In this document: positions 18,095-27,618 of the stretch, piece by piece | How positions within the stretch are numbered: position 1 is the first letter of the stretch | How the letters are laid out: the number at the start of each line of letters is the position of its first letter | From: Pseudoalteromonas sp. R3 | GTDB lineage: Bacteria; Pseudomonadota; Gammaproteobacteria; Enterobacterales; Alteromonadaceae | Assembly (NCBI RefSeq): GCF_004014715.1 | Contig: NZ_CP034834.1 | Location: 930,001 to 994,000 of the forward strand | Length of the DNA: 64,000 bases | Reading direction: 5' to 3' | Position numbers and translations under genes: made by a program | Notes under the pieces: model-generated | What the model was told of the DNA's origin: nothing | The model's input: only the letters and a program-made list of their open reading frames with translations | Databases searched by the model: none

Positions 18095-18432
18095 TAGTTT
18101 TCACTGATCGCTTGCTGAAACATCCAATAGCTCTGGAATCATTCGGGGAAAGTTGAGCATCTAAACAACAGCTTTGAGGGGGTTTAGGTTGTCAGCCAGA
18201 GGCAAATCTCGATAGCGGTGTACTGTGGTCTGCATTAGGCTGGAAGCATGACGGGTACAGTCTATTCTCCAACACCCTGATTGAGGTATGTCGATATCGG
18301 GTTTACCTAATTCTTTTTACCAAGCTTGGGGGCAGCCAAGAGGGATTGAAGTTTGCCGGGCGAGTGCGGTTGGTAACGGCTTAGTGCTAATAAAACCAAC
18401 CGACTGCACCAGAGCAAGCTATAGAAATAGTA

Positions 18433-18945
18433 TTACAGGCCGCTTATTTTATTAAGATGAGTTGCCAGTGTAAGATGCACCTCACTGCCTGGTGTCTGAA
18501 CTTTGATCAGGGCGTCTTCAAAATCGCCTTTACTAAAGGTGTCATAAATATTATTCGACAGAGCGTAGGGCTCACTGGGCATACCTAAAAAAGGAAATAC
18601 CATTCGATCCAGTCCACCGTCTTTATCTTCGTCATGCACGACATTGATTGCGTAACGGCCCGAGGGGATCCCCTCAAAGGTGACGGTTGTTCTCGGCATA
18701 TTGGGTGTAACCACCTGGCTGCGGAAGTATCTGCTGTCTTTGTCGTTGATGTTATCGTCGGAATGAAAGCTCTCGCTGTTATCGTGTAAGGTCACGATCA
18801 GCTGCCCTTGTTCGCTGGTGACATTGTCTATTACAACGGTCAAGCTGGCGGGCGTGGCATCGGCTGAATTAATACTCTGCGGGCTGGTCGACTGGCATCC
18901 GGACAACACCAAAGTGAATGCGGCGGCTAAATAAAGTGGTTTCAT
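18433..18945 (-). CDS. DUF2141 lipoprotein
   Basis: This 170-residue protein has a lipobox (LVLSGC, cysteine near residue 17), so it is probably an envelope lipoprotein. The body matches DUF2141: a beta-sandwich-like start (GQLIVTLHDNSESF), then GIPSGRYAINVVHDEDKDGGLD and the conserved MPSEPYALSNN. The ATG at 18945 is chosen because it starts directly at the lipoprotein signal peptide; a further upstream frame start would put 21 extra residues in front. Function of the family is unknown. It is a single gene facing the same way as the protease upstream. Confidence 0.85.
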   Translation of the reverse strand: MKPLYLAAAFTLVLSGCQSTSPQSINSADATPASLTVVIDNVTSEQGQLIVTLHDNSESFHSDDNINDKDSRYFRSQVVTPNMPRTTVTFEGIPSGRYAINVVHDEDKDGGLDRMVFPFLGMPSEPYALSNNIYDTFSKGDFEDALIKVQTPGSEVHLTLATHLNKISGL

Positions 18946-19131
18946 AGCAAATCCTGGCTGTAATTTTTCACGAATAGTACCTAAATATGTTTTCAAAAAT
19001 ATTAACACTGGTTAACACTAATTGCAGTTGTTATTTTTCTAGGAACGGCGACTCTTTTGCTGAGGTCCATGTTTGTACTCGTTGCCCGGACCTGGTGGAG
19101 TTTCTTTTATATGTCGTAAGGTTGGTTTGAT

Positions 19132-19160
19132 ACAACAGCAGGCGCAAACCCTGCTGTTGT
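19132..19160 (-). terminator. Hairpin after the metzincin protease
   Basis: ACAACAGCAGG and CCTGCTGTTGT form a perfect 11-bp stem with a 7-base loop, 12 bases past the protease stop on the minus strand. The T-run is weak, but position and stem strength favour a terminator. Confidence 0.6.
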
Positions 19161-19171
19161 ATGTTGCAGCG

Positions 19172-20635
19172 TTATCTGAGGTCTATCTGAACTTCTATCC
19201 AGGCATCCGGCGTACCGGGTGTACCGCCTTTTTGGGTGGGTGTAATGGTAAATCCGCCCCAATGATCGGTATAGCTTTTGCCAATGACCAGCTCTGAGTC
19301 AGTCTGGTCATCACCCCACCAGCCAGGTGTTTTCGAACCCGGGGTCATATCCAGCAAATAGGAGGTGGTTTTCCAAAAACGTTCATCGCTTTCATTTTCA
19401 AAATAGCCTTGCAGGTTAATAAGTACACCGTTTTGCGTATTCGTGTAGCGATCGTGAGAGGTACGATATTCCAGCCAGTATGTATATTTACCGTCACCAG
19501 ACTTTAATCTAAGGCCAATGTAGCCGCGGTTATTCGCACCTTGGTCAAAGGCGTAAATTCGATAGGTACCTGAGGCGTTGATGACGGGTACTTCACTGTC
19601 GTTTAGCCAGCCAAAATAATGTTTATACAAGAGGTTATAGGCCTGTAAAGAGTGTGCGCCCATGCCCATCATGCTGTACACATTGCCATAATTCAGGCTT
19701 TCTGTGTCGTAATCACCGACACCAATCACTTTGCCCGGACCTGCTTCAACGGCTTTTGCGTGACGTAGCCCCAGTGCATGCCCCAGCTCATGAGCCACTA
19801 CCCCAGTTGTGTGGTGGTATAGAGAAATGCTTGGTGGCGCGGCGCTGGAGTTAAAGTTTCCGACCTGAGGGGCAACCATCATTACAACTTGCGCATTGCC
19901 TGGTGCGTCCGGATCAATTCCCAGGGCCCGGATCTTACTTTTCCACATGGCAGTCCAGCCATGAAAGTCGTTATCGTACGTGCTTTTTGGTTGGTTAATA
20001 TTTATGACAGGAGTGCTGGTGTCATAGGTGACATTGAAACGTCCATAGGACTGCTGATCGTAGTAAGTAGTCACCCCCTGCATATCGCTTTCCATGGTAG
20101 GCCACTCCAATGGAGTGTCGCTAAACTGAAAGCGATACACCTGAATATTGACATGATCATACGGATATCCGTCGTTACCGCCTGGTGGCTCCGTTGGAGG
20201 CTCAGTGGTATCAGCAGTGCGACAGGATGTGGCACCTAAGTCGACCACAATAGAGCTGCCGCTGTGGTTGCCATCCAGTGTAATGTAGCCCCAATAAGAT
20301 GCAGGGCGACTTAATACGATACACTGAGCATTACCGGGTTCTGTGGAGCTGGGATCGCTACCGTCCAGTCTTGGCCAGCCGCCGCTTCTGGCGTACAAGT
20401 TCAAATCACCTGTGCCATAACCTGTGCTGATTGCCACGCTATCATAACGATTGATATTTGCCACGCTCAGGTAACTGCGTGAGCCTGCTGGCACACAGAC
20501 CGTCTCTCCATCTTGCAAGGTTCTGCCTGTAAAAGGGGCCGATGAGGCGCATTTGTCTTCAAGCTGAGCCGCGAGGACCGGACCATTAAGTAAGGCAAGC
20601 AGTGGTATGCACCAACTGTGCTTAATCAGATTCAT
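19172..20635 (-). CDS. Secreted metzincin metalloprotease with N-terminal pre-peptidase-type domain
   Basis: This 487-residue protein has a signal peptide (cleavage after VLA, near 22). A roughly 120-residue N-terminal domain with DLNLYARSG and CIVLSRPASYWGYI resembles bacterial pre-peptidase C-terminal (PPC) domains, here before the catalytic part. A Pro/Thr-rich linker follows near 145-155. The catalytic domain has the zinc motif HELGHALGLRH near residue 280 and a Met-turn-like YSMMGMG, as in gametolysin-like (M11) or related metzincins. It should act outside the cell on proteins. It is a single gene with its own terminator, and the start has normal spacing. The exact peptidase family is by motif only. 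Confidence 0.87.
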   Translation of the reverse strand: MNLIKHSWCIPLLALLNGPVLAAQLEDKCASSAPFTGRTLQDGETVCVPAGSRSYLSVANINRYDSVAISTGYGTGDLNLYARSGGWPRLDGSDPSSTEPGNAQCIVLSRPASYWGYITLDGNHSGSSIVVDLGATSCRTADTTEPPTEPPGGNDGYPYDHVNIQVYRFQFSDTPLEWPTMESDMQGVTTYYDQQSYGRFNVTYDTSTPVININQPKSTYDNDFHGWTAMWKSKIRALGIDPDAPGNAQVVMMVAPQVGNFNSSAAPPSISLYHHTTGVVAHELGHALGLRHAKAVEAGPGKVIGVGDYDTESLNYGNVYSMMGMGAHSLQAYNLLYKHYFGWLNDSEVPVINASGTYRIYAFDQGANNRGYIGLRLKSGDGKYTYWLEYRTSHDRYTNTQNGVLINLQGYFENESDERFWKTTSYLLDMTPGSKTPGWWGDDQTDSELVIGKSYTDHWGGFTITPTQKGGTPGTPDAWIEVQIDLR

Positions 20636-20904
20636 AGTTGTTTCCTTTACATATGTTGTATTAACGCTCGTGCGAGCTAGGGTGTCTTTGCTCGTCTACG
20701 GTGGGATGCAATTCATACTTATCTTATATAAAACAGATGGATAAATGCTTTGAATGCAACATCCTGTGGTATTCGAGTCGAGTGCGTCTGTATTAAAAAT
20801 AACCAGAAGAAACTTTAATTTAATATATTTTATACAATATTCAAGTGTCATTGGTGATTTATTGACCCAGGTAGATTCTGTGAGAAATAAATTTAAAAAA
20901 GTGC
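20636..20904. other. Intergenic region between divergent genes
   Basis: AT-rich stretch upstream of both the minus-strand protease and the plus-strand MerR-type promoter. No coding frame of note; a promoter for the protease is expected near 20640-20720 but is not clear. Confidence 0.4.
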
Positions 20905-20935
20905 TTTACCATAACCTAACTTGAGGTTTTATCTT
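20905..20935 (+). promoter_or_regulatory. MerR-family-type promoter with 19-bp spacer and dyad operator
   Basis: TTTACC (-35) and TATCTT (-10) are separated by 19 bases. Inside the spacer lies a dyad AACCT-N6-AGGTT (20913-20928), the classical layout of promoters activated by MerR-family regulators, which need the long spacer to be twisted. It would start transcription about 20942, ahead of the small ORF and the VOC gene. No merR-like gene is in the window, so the regulator would act from elsewhere. Confidence 0.6.
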
Positions 20936-20964
20936 GGCTGCACATCATTAGAAGGAGCCAGGTT

Positions 20965-21045
20965 ATGCCAATGTCCACATATACCACCACGTCGTTTACG
21001 GCGAAGCTATTACGTATTTTCAATGCCACCATGAGTCAGAAATAA
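20965..21045 (+). CDS. Small ORF, 26 residues, leader of the VOC gene
   Basis: ATG at 20965 is preceded by AAGGAG at proper spacing and encodes a short Ser/Thr-rich, weakly basic peptide ending SQK before TAA. The VOC gene starts 11 bases later, with GGAG overlapping the end region. It lies just downstream of the MerR-type promoter. It could be a small protein or a coupling leader; no similarity is recognised. Confidence 0.45.
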   Translation: MPMSTYTTTSFTAKLLRIFNATMSQK

Positions 21046-21056
21046 GGAGACGTTTT

Positions 21057-21473
21057 ATGTATCTTGAACATGTAAATTTAGTTGTCGATGACATCGAACA
21101 GGCTCTGCACTTTTATCAGGCTGCATTCCCCCATTGGCGTGTGCGCAGTGAGGGGCAAGGAAGCTGGCATGGTAAGCCCAGAAACTGGCTGCACTTTGGC
21201 GACGATTACCATTACATTGCTTTTAGTGACCACGGTGAGGGCGTCAATCGAGAATTATCGGGTCATTCAGTGGGGCTGGCGCATTTTGCTTATGTGGTGC
21301 AATCAATTGACACGGTTATTACTCGACTGAACCAGGCTGGGTACCCCGTTGATAAAGACGGTGCTCAGCATCCCCATCGAAAGAATGTTTATTTTATCGA
21401 CCCTGCCGGGTTTGAGGTGGAGTTTGTTGAATATCTGAGTGATTTGCCCGCTGAACGAAATAGCGATGCATAG
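21057..21473 (+). CDS. VOC (glyoxalase/bleomycin-resistance) family protein
   Basis: This 138-residue protein begins MYLEHVNLVVDDIEQALHFY, the classic start of a VOC beta-alpha-beta-beta-beta module, and a second module begins GLAHFAYVV. Metal-type positions His5 and a C-terminal Glu (EVEFVEY) are visible. Members act as lyases, dioxygenases or binding proteins for small molecules; the substrate here is unknown. GGAG lies 8 bases before the ATG. It shares the MerR-type promoter with the small ORF, so it may respond to a metal, an oxidant or a drug. Confidence 0.88.
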   Translation: MYLEHVNLVVDDIEQALHFYQAAFPHWRVRSEGQGSWHGKPRNWLHFGDDYHYIAFSDHGEGVNRELSGHSVGLAHFAYVVQSIDTVITRLNQAGYPVDKDGAQHPHRKNVYFIDPAGFEVEFVEYLSDLPAERNSDA

Positions 21474-21554
21474 AAGGGGAAATCGGTACGAGACTTCACA
21501 AAAAGTTTACTTTATTATTTGTTCCCAGAGAGGGCTTTTTCAGAGGCTGCCGGG

Positions 21555-22911
21555 ATGGCGACAGTCAACATTATTGCTAAACCAGATTGGGTTATAAATC
21601 ATCAGCATCAGCAGTTGTACAGCGGTCAGCGGGTCGTCTCACTGGACGATAAACAGTATGCACTGCTGATGTTACTGATGAACAATGCCAATATGGATGT
21701 GACTAAAGAACAGATCTTTACCACTTTATGGCCGGGCAGAGTGGTCAGTGAAGATGCTATCTATGTCACCGTCACTGGCCTGCGCAAACTATTGGGCGAT
21801 AACGTTAAACAGCCCAGCTATATTAAAACCATTACGGGTGTTGGTTATCGCTGGGTCGGCCCACAAATAGGCGCAGATAAGCCCATTTTTTCAGGTTCTC
21901 TGTTGCTGTGTAGCGCAATCTTATTGCTGGGGACCGCTTTGCTTGGCAGTCAGTTTAGCGTGCTCTCTGATCCCGTTCCTATGTCACCTGAGCAATCTGA
22001 AAACTTTCAAAAGGCCCGCTACTTATTGAATCATCAGCCAGATGCGATTGGGCAGAGTATTGCTTTATTGCAGCAATTAACGCTTGTCCGCTCAGATTTG
22101 GCTGGCTGATGCGTATTTACGTCAGCTGCAGGAAGACCCGAGCAGCAGTGCACATCATCGCAACCGAGCCCACACACTGCTAAAGTCCGTTTTGGCCAAA
22201 GCACCGGAGCACCTAAACGCCAATCTGTTGATGGCGCAACTAACCCTGTTGATTGACTTTGAGCCGCAGGCTGCTCGGCGCTATTTTAAGGCAGCCTTGG
22301 GGCATGCTGAGGGACATCACTGGTACGGTCAGTTTTTACTGGCGACGGGGGATTTTCAGGGCGCACTTGACCATATTGAACAATACAGATTATTGGATCC
22401 GAATGGTTACTCCAGCGAGAGTGTCGCCTGGGTATATACTATGAGTCAGCGCCATGAAGCAGCGCTTGATGCTTTGCTTAAGTTACAGCCGTACAGCGAC
22501 ACCAGCCGTTTTTATCATACCTGTTTGCGCACGGTTTATGAGCAGCTGGGCGAAGTCAATAAAGCATTTACCCAGATGCTGTGGGTGATGCAGGATGCGG
22601 GTTACAGCCCATCACTGATGGCGCAGGTTGAGTCTGCATTTGCCCGCGATGGCTTATCCGGTGTTTATCGTTGGCTGTTACATGAAGATCCATTACGCGC
22701 AGATATTGGCCATTATACACCCCCTATGTCGCTGGCGCGTTATGCGGTTATGGCGGGTGAACATGACTTGGCCGTTGCGTATCTTGAGCAGGCGTTAGAC
22801 CGGCGTCAGCAGGCTGTGTTGTGGTCGGCGGTGGACCCGGTTTTTACCCCTTTGTACCAGTATCCGTCTTATCAACATTTTGTTCGAAGGTTGGATATTA
22901 TTACCCGGTAA
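21555..22911 (+). pseudogene. CadC-like winged-helix regulator with TPR sensor part, frameshifted
   Basis: The first frame (ATG 21555 to stop 22109) has an OmpR/CadC-type winged helix (KQYALLMLL, EDAIYVTVTGLRKLLGD, TGVGYRW), then one membrane segment and the first helices of a repeat region. The second frame (from about 22084 to 22911) continues with TPR-like repeats (AQIWLADAYL, NANLLMAQLTL, GHHWYGQFLLATGDF). Together they would give a membrane-anchored regulator of about 450 residues, the usual size. The two frames overlap by 26 bases and are offset by one base, so a single indel near 22085-22105 explains the split. A TTG start further upstream at 21519 is possible. If the frameshift is real, the sensor part is lost; otherwise it is a consensus error. 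Confidence 0.8.
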
Positions 22912-22915
22912 AACT

Positions 22916-22941
22916 AAAAAGGCGCCTTTTTGCGCCTTTTT
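22916..22941. terminator. Bidirectional intrinsic terminator
   Basis: AAAAAGGCGC and GCGCCTTTTT form a 10-bp stem with a CTTTTT loop and T-runs on both strands. It lies between the convergent regulator and propeller genes and can serve both. Confidence 0.9.
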
Positions 22942-22958
22942 ACATAGTCTGAACCGAG

Positions 22959-25756
22959 TTAACGCACCCGTCTGAAACGATTGCGCTTTGGCAACAGCAG
23001 CGTCATTGCCATCAGTAGCCAGGCCATGCTACCGCCTGACCCACCATCGTTTTTGGCGGTGTTACTGGTGTTGGTTGTGCTCTTTGTGTTGCCCGTGTTT
23101 GAACTTGTATTACCATTGGTTGTCGTCTCTGTATCTCCACCGTTACTACTATCCTGTGCGCCAAGGTCAGGTTCTTTTTCAGAGTCAGAATTAGAGTTGC
23201 CTGTTTGTTTTGAAACGTCAAATTTCAGCACATGGGTGGCTACGGCGCCATGCACATTGACTGCACTGAAAGGAAGTTGATATAAGCCGGGTTCATAGAA
23301 AGTTATTGTGATTGTTGAGCCTGACAAGGTCATGTCTCCTTCAGCGTGATTGACCGTCACAGCCAATGCATCTTCAACCAGTGTTTTCAGGTCTACCGTG
23401 TAAGATTCATTCTGAGTCATCTCAATAAGCAGGCTGTCTTTGGGTTCGGGACCTGGCATAAAGGTATTATGCACTGAAAAGGTTGCAGTTCGCTGATGAC
23501 CATCGAGCACATTAACCGTGATATTGGTGTCATACGTTACTGTGCCGTCAAAGCGCATCAGGCCTTGTGCCGACAGGGTGAGACCGGCTGGTAAATTTTC
23601 TGCTGAAAATGTTAGCTTGCCATGTAAAGAGGCGTTAAACAGCTCGTTGAGGTCAAACTCCGCTTTAACCCCTTGCAAGGTGGTGATGTCCAGTGTGTCG
23701 GCAATGGGTTGCAGGATTTTACTGACAAAGACACTGCCCTGGCCATAAAAATGCAGTAGTTGACCCTTTGGTGTATAACTGCCCTTGTAACCGTTGTAGT
23801 CACCCAATTCAATCAGGGAGTCATCAACTGATGAGTCAAACACAAAGATCTTGTCGTCACCCTGGTCAGTTAAAAGCACCATCTGTGTTCCACTGAGCGC
23901 GTGCGGCGGCGCAAGCAATGTGCCCGGCAAACTGGCTTCTTCAATGAGGGTGTTGTTTTCGATTCTGAATATTTTGGTCGCCCGGATGTACTGGTAACCG
24001 CGCTGAGTTTCAACAATCAGGCGATCATTGAGCATATAAGTCGACAAGTTTCTGTCGAAGATATCTCCGGAGTCGAGTGGACCAAAAGGAATGGCCGTGT
24101 CGTATGTGAGCTCATCGCCTGTGTAGTTATAGCGCACCAGTTGCTTGTTGTCTCTGTCGAACAAATTCAACTGGTTATTTTGGTATAAAAAGTCGACGTC
24201 GGTATAGCCGTAATAATCAAACTCAATATCAATGTTTTGAGTGAATTTATGGGCAAACCCTGTCTGGGTTTTAGTAAAGACAGACAGGGAATTGCCGTCA
24301 GTCAGCATGAATTCTGTCTCGTTCAATGCAATGGCTTTGTACCAATTACCAAGAGGGGTGCTGTCAGTTAAAGTGAGTATGCCACTGAGTGTGGCTAGGG
24401 TGTCTTCTTCACCGCTCACACTGTAGCGAGTAAACTGGTCGCCATGTAATGCCACCACTTCTTTCCCCACGGCTAGCCATGCCTTGCACCTGTATCCGCA
24501 TTCGGGGATGCTTGCTTGTTCGAGCGCTCTGTCAGATACAAAGGTTTGGCCTTGCTCAGGCGTTAAATGGCTGTGGGTGAGTAAGGTGCCATTGTAACTT
24601 AGGCTGCTGTGTTCCCCCAAAGGAAGATTCATTTGGCTGTTACCCGGTGATTTGATGCGCCCCTGCTCTAGCGGCCGGGTTATCCTTTTAATATCATTAA
24701 TATTTGTAATATCAACGACATTAAGACCCCTGTTAGGCATAAGTAACTTGCTACCGTCCGCGCTGATATCACTGATATTGTAGACCGATGGATTACATTC
24801 CAATTCTGTAGCGGTATAGGTATTGGTGTCGTTTAAGCTTAGTGTATGTAAGCAGCCCAGAGTCTGAGCGATTAAACGATCCGCTGTCTGGTGTAAATTA
24901 TGCACAGTGATGTCAAGCCCAAACAAAGACTCATGGGGCAGTGTAGTGACTGCTGTGACGCTGTTGTTTGTGTCCAGCTCTAACGTGATGGTTTCTTTCC
25001 AGTAATGTACCAATAAACGGTGATTGATGGTGTCCAATTTGGTTACAATACGGTTATGGCTGAAAAACTCAAAACCCTGTTCCAGCTTAAGTTCAAACCC
25101 CTGGCCACTTTCCTGATACAGGTAGAGTGTTTCTGGAGAGACTGCGACCATCAGCCCCTGTTCTGGGTAGCTGTGAAATTCAAGCTCATGAGACGGGGTT
25201 GTGTTATTGAACGTTAAACGGCTGTGCTGTGAAAAGCGATTGTTAGCTTGATCCCAGGCAAATACTTTGCGGACAAAGGTGCCATCTTCTCTCTGGCCGT
25301 ACAAAATATAATGACCATCCTGAAAGGCTTCGTCGACAAATCTCATTTCCTCAGGCGGCTTGTTAAAGCCAATCTCAGATAATAACTCTAACGAAAAGTC
25401 GGCATTGATCTGCCAGATTTTTGCAATTTCATTGGCTTTGTCAATCGAGAGCAGCTTTTTACCATCGTCAGATAGCTCGTACTCCACAATAATGTTTGTC
25501 GGTTCAACAAAATGCGACTTAGGATACTGGCGTTTAAAAGTGATGCCCTGGCTATCAACATGATAGAGGGTGTTGCCTTCTCTGCCTTCCCTAAATAGGG
25601 TGTTCCCTGCAATTTTAGATACCCGCCCGAGGCCTCATAATTTATATATTCATGCTCAGCAACTTTGTAGACGCTGAGCTGGCTGACATCTACTTGTGCT
25701 TGGGCCTGCTTCATTACACCCATTATAAAAAGCATGCCAATAATCAGATACTGCAT
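22959..25756 (-). pseudogene. Secreted beta-propeller-like protein with GlyGly-CTERM tail, frameshifted near its N-terminus
   Basis: The start (ATG 25756) gives a signal peptide (QAQA, near residue 20) and runs to about residue 44. The frame then shifts, and the rest (stop-free from about 25627 down to 22959, at least 842 residues) follows. After a one-base correction at GGGCGGG near 25627 the sequence reads EASGRVSKIAGNTLF without a break. The body has WD/PQQ-like propeller segments (YELSDDGKKLLSID, DISADGSKLLMPN) and an Ig/cadherin-like part (DGTVTYDTNITVNVLDG). An Asn/Thr/Ser linker follows, then GGSGGSMAWLLMAMTLLLPKR, which matches the glycine-rich, hydrophobic, basic GlyGly-CTERM sorting tail processed by rhombosortase. 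Probably a surface protein of unknown role. The frameshift could be a real mutation or an error. Confidence 0.8.
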
Positions 25757-25835
25757 TCAAATTCTCCATGAAAAATCCGGCGACATTCTACAGGATGACG
25801 AAAAAGCACTCAACAAAATAGGTACAGGGTGTACT

Positions 25836-25862
25836 GTCCGCGGACTGTCCGGTGTCCGTCCG
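25836..25862. promoter_or_regulatory. GTCCG repeat cluster between divergent genes
   Basis: GTCCG occurs four times in 27 bases (25836, 25847, 25854, 25858), including the palindrome GTCCGCGGAC. It lies between the minus-strand propeller gene and the plus-strand S41 peptidase, where a shared operator would be expected. Regulator unknown. Confidence 0.4.
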
Positions 25863-25978
25863 GTTGGATTAGGTTTGTTTTTATCTTATTGATTGTTATC
25901 GGTTTATTTTTGGCATGCAAACTGCTCTGTATATGAGAGTGACCGCAAAACAATAATCATAGCGCAAAGGATACAGAT

Positions 25979-27418
25979 ATGAACTTCAATACTTCTTACT
26001 TCTCGAGTCAGGCATTTAAACCCAACAGCAAAACATCAACCGGCTGGCTTAAGCGCTTGCTTGGAACATCACTGGCAGGTGCCCTAATGGTGCTTTGTGG
26101 AACACAAGCTGCAAAGGCTGATGAAACACTCGGGCATTTCTCTGCAGTGCACAGTGCAGAAGCAATTCAGGCCGACATCAATCAGTGGGTTCACTGGGTT
26201 CATACCACGCACCCGGATCTGACACACAGTATCAAGGATATTGACGGATTCTATGGACGAATTGATACATTGCGTGACAGGCTGAATAAACCGATGACTA
26301 GTGAGCAGGTATGGCGTGAGTTTGCCATCCTCAACAGCATTATGGCGGACGGGCACCTGAGTATTGATGATGGTTCTAATGCTCAGTGGCGAAAGTGGGT
26401 AGAGCAGGGCGCTAAATTATTTCCTTTTGAGGTTGCCTTGAGCGATCAGGGACTCAAAGTGGTGAGTGAGTTGGGTGGCGCACCGTCTGTACATGACGGT
26501 AAATATATTACTGAGATCAATAGCGTACCTGTAACTGAGGTGGTTGCGACTTTGCTGCAGCGCACAGAGGGCGACAATGTTGCTTTTCGAAGCGCATTAC
26601 TGACTCGCCGCTTTGCCATGACTTATCGTTTGATGTACGGCGCAACAAATGCTTTTACGCTAAAGTTCCATACTGATGAAGTCGGTGAATCTGTGCGTGT
26701 TTCAGCGCTTAACAAGGCACCAGTCAGCATTAAACAACGCACCTTCGACGATAATTTTAATCTTAAGTTGCTCGACAATCAGCAGGCTCTGCTGACCATC
26801 AAGCAGTTTGGCTGGAATGAACCAGATGCATATTTTCAGTTTATGGCTGAAACATTCGAACGACTGAATAAAGCACAGATCAAACATCTGATGATTGATA
26901 TCTCTGACAATACCGGCGGAGATGATGTTTACTGGAAGCAGGGCATTTTAAAGTATATTGCTACTGCGCCTTATCGTCATGGCTCGACTTACCAGGTTCG
27001 GATATTGGAAAAATACCGCGATCCGGGTGAGGTAGTCGGCTCAGTATTATCAGGAGAGCTGACTAAAATGACTGAGCCTGAAACGGATCTCAGCTTGCTG
27101 TTTAAAGGTAAGGTCAGTGTATTGACCGGCCCCCTGACTTATTCATCTTCAGTGTTGTTTGCCAATACCATTCAGGATTATGGTTTTGCGACACTAGTGG
27201 GCACACCAACAGGTGGCCGTAGCTCGCAAAGTGGGGGGATCCAGTTTCTGACGCTCAAACACACAGGGATCCGTGCCGTTACACCTCGTTTTATTCTTGA
27301 CCGCCCATCTGGTAAGCGGCAAATGACACCGGTACAGCCAGACATTGCAGTCAGTCAGCAAGGCGTGAACAAAGCAGAATTTATTGCCAAAGCACTGAGT
27401 GCAACTTACTCACTGTAA
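25979..27418 (+). CDS. S41-family (C-terminal processing type) peptidase-like protein
   Basis: This 479-residue exported protein has an N-terminal hydrophobic segment after a long basic stretch (signal cleavage after AAKA near 46). An alpha-helical N-terminal domain follows, then the S41 core: IDISDNTGGDD, and VLTGPLTYSSSVLFANTIQDYG with the catalytic Ser in the Y-S-S-S region, and LVGTPTGGRSSQ. This fits tail-specific or tricorn-like peptidases that act in the periplasm or outside. No PDZ domain is obvious between the two parts. The operator-like GTCCG cluster and a divergent neighbour lie upstream, and an intrinsic terminator follows at 27453. Confidence 0.87.
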   Translation: MNFNTSYFSSQAFKPNSKTSTGWLKRLLGTSLAGALMVLCGTQAAKADETLGHFSAVHSAEAIQADINQWVHWVHTTHPDLTHSIKDIDGFYGRIDTLRDRLNKPMTSEQVWREFAILNSIMADGHLSIDDGSNAQWRKWVEQGAKLFPFEVALSDQGLKVVSELGGAPSVHDGKYITEINSVPVTEVVATLLQRTEGDNVAFRSALLTRRFAMTYRLMYGATNAFTLKFHTDEVGESVRVSALNKAPVSIKQRTFDDNFNLKLLDNQQALLTIKQFGWNEPDAYFQFMAETFERLNKAQIKHLMIDISDNTGGDDVYWKQGILKYIATAPYRHGSTYQVRILEKYRDPGEVVGSVLSGELTKMTEPETDLSLLFKGKVSVLTGPLTYSSSVLFANTIQDYGFATLVGTPTGGRSSQSGGIQFLTLKHTGIRAVTPRFILDRPSGKRQMTPVQPDIAVSQQGVNKAEFIAKALSATYSL

Positions 27419-27452
27419 AGCGGTTGATTATACTGAGATACTCCCAACCAGT

Positions 27453-27475
27453 GCGGCTTTGATAGCCGCATTTTT
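27453..27475 (+). terminator. Intrinsic terminator after the S41 peptidase
   Basis: GCGGCT and AGCCGC form a 6-bp stem with a TTGAT loop, followed by A and TTTTT. Confidence 0.85.
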
Positions 27476-27618
27476 GTACCTGAAAGTATTATTGTTTGAA
27501 CAACCTTGCGCGATGATATGATGAAGTCAGGTGTAAAAAAGACAAGGTTAAGCTTGACCTGAACTTAACTTGAGGAATTAGTCTGGTCACCACAAAAAGA
27601 ACGATAATAGGGAAAAGT

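Larger units (their letters stand above)
17085..18432. other. 1.35-kb region without a confident gene
   Basis: AT-rich near 17085-17500 (upstream region of the GIN gene), then mixed composition. It holds a TTGCATGCAA palindrome, a strong hairpin at 17751-17777, and a doubtful 82-codon frame at 17846-18094. On the plus strand around 18190-18385 a stop-free stretch of about 63 codons without ATG could be a decayed gene end. I recognise none of these as a known family. Confidence 0.5.
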
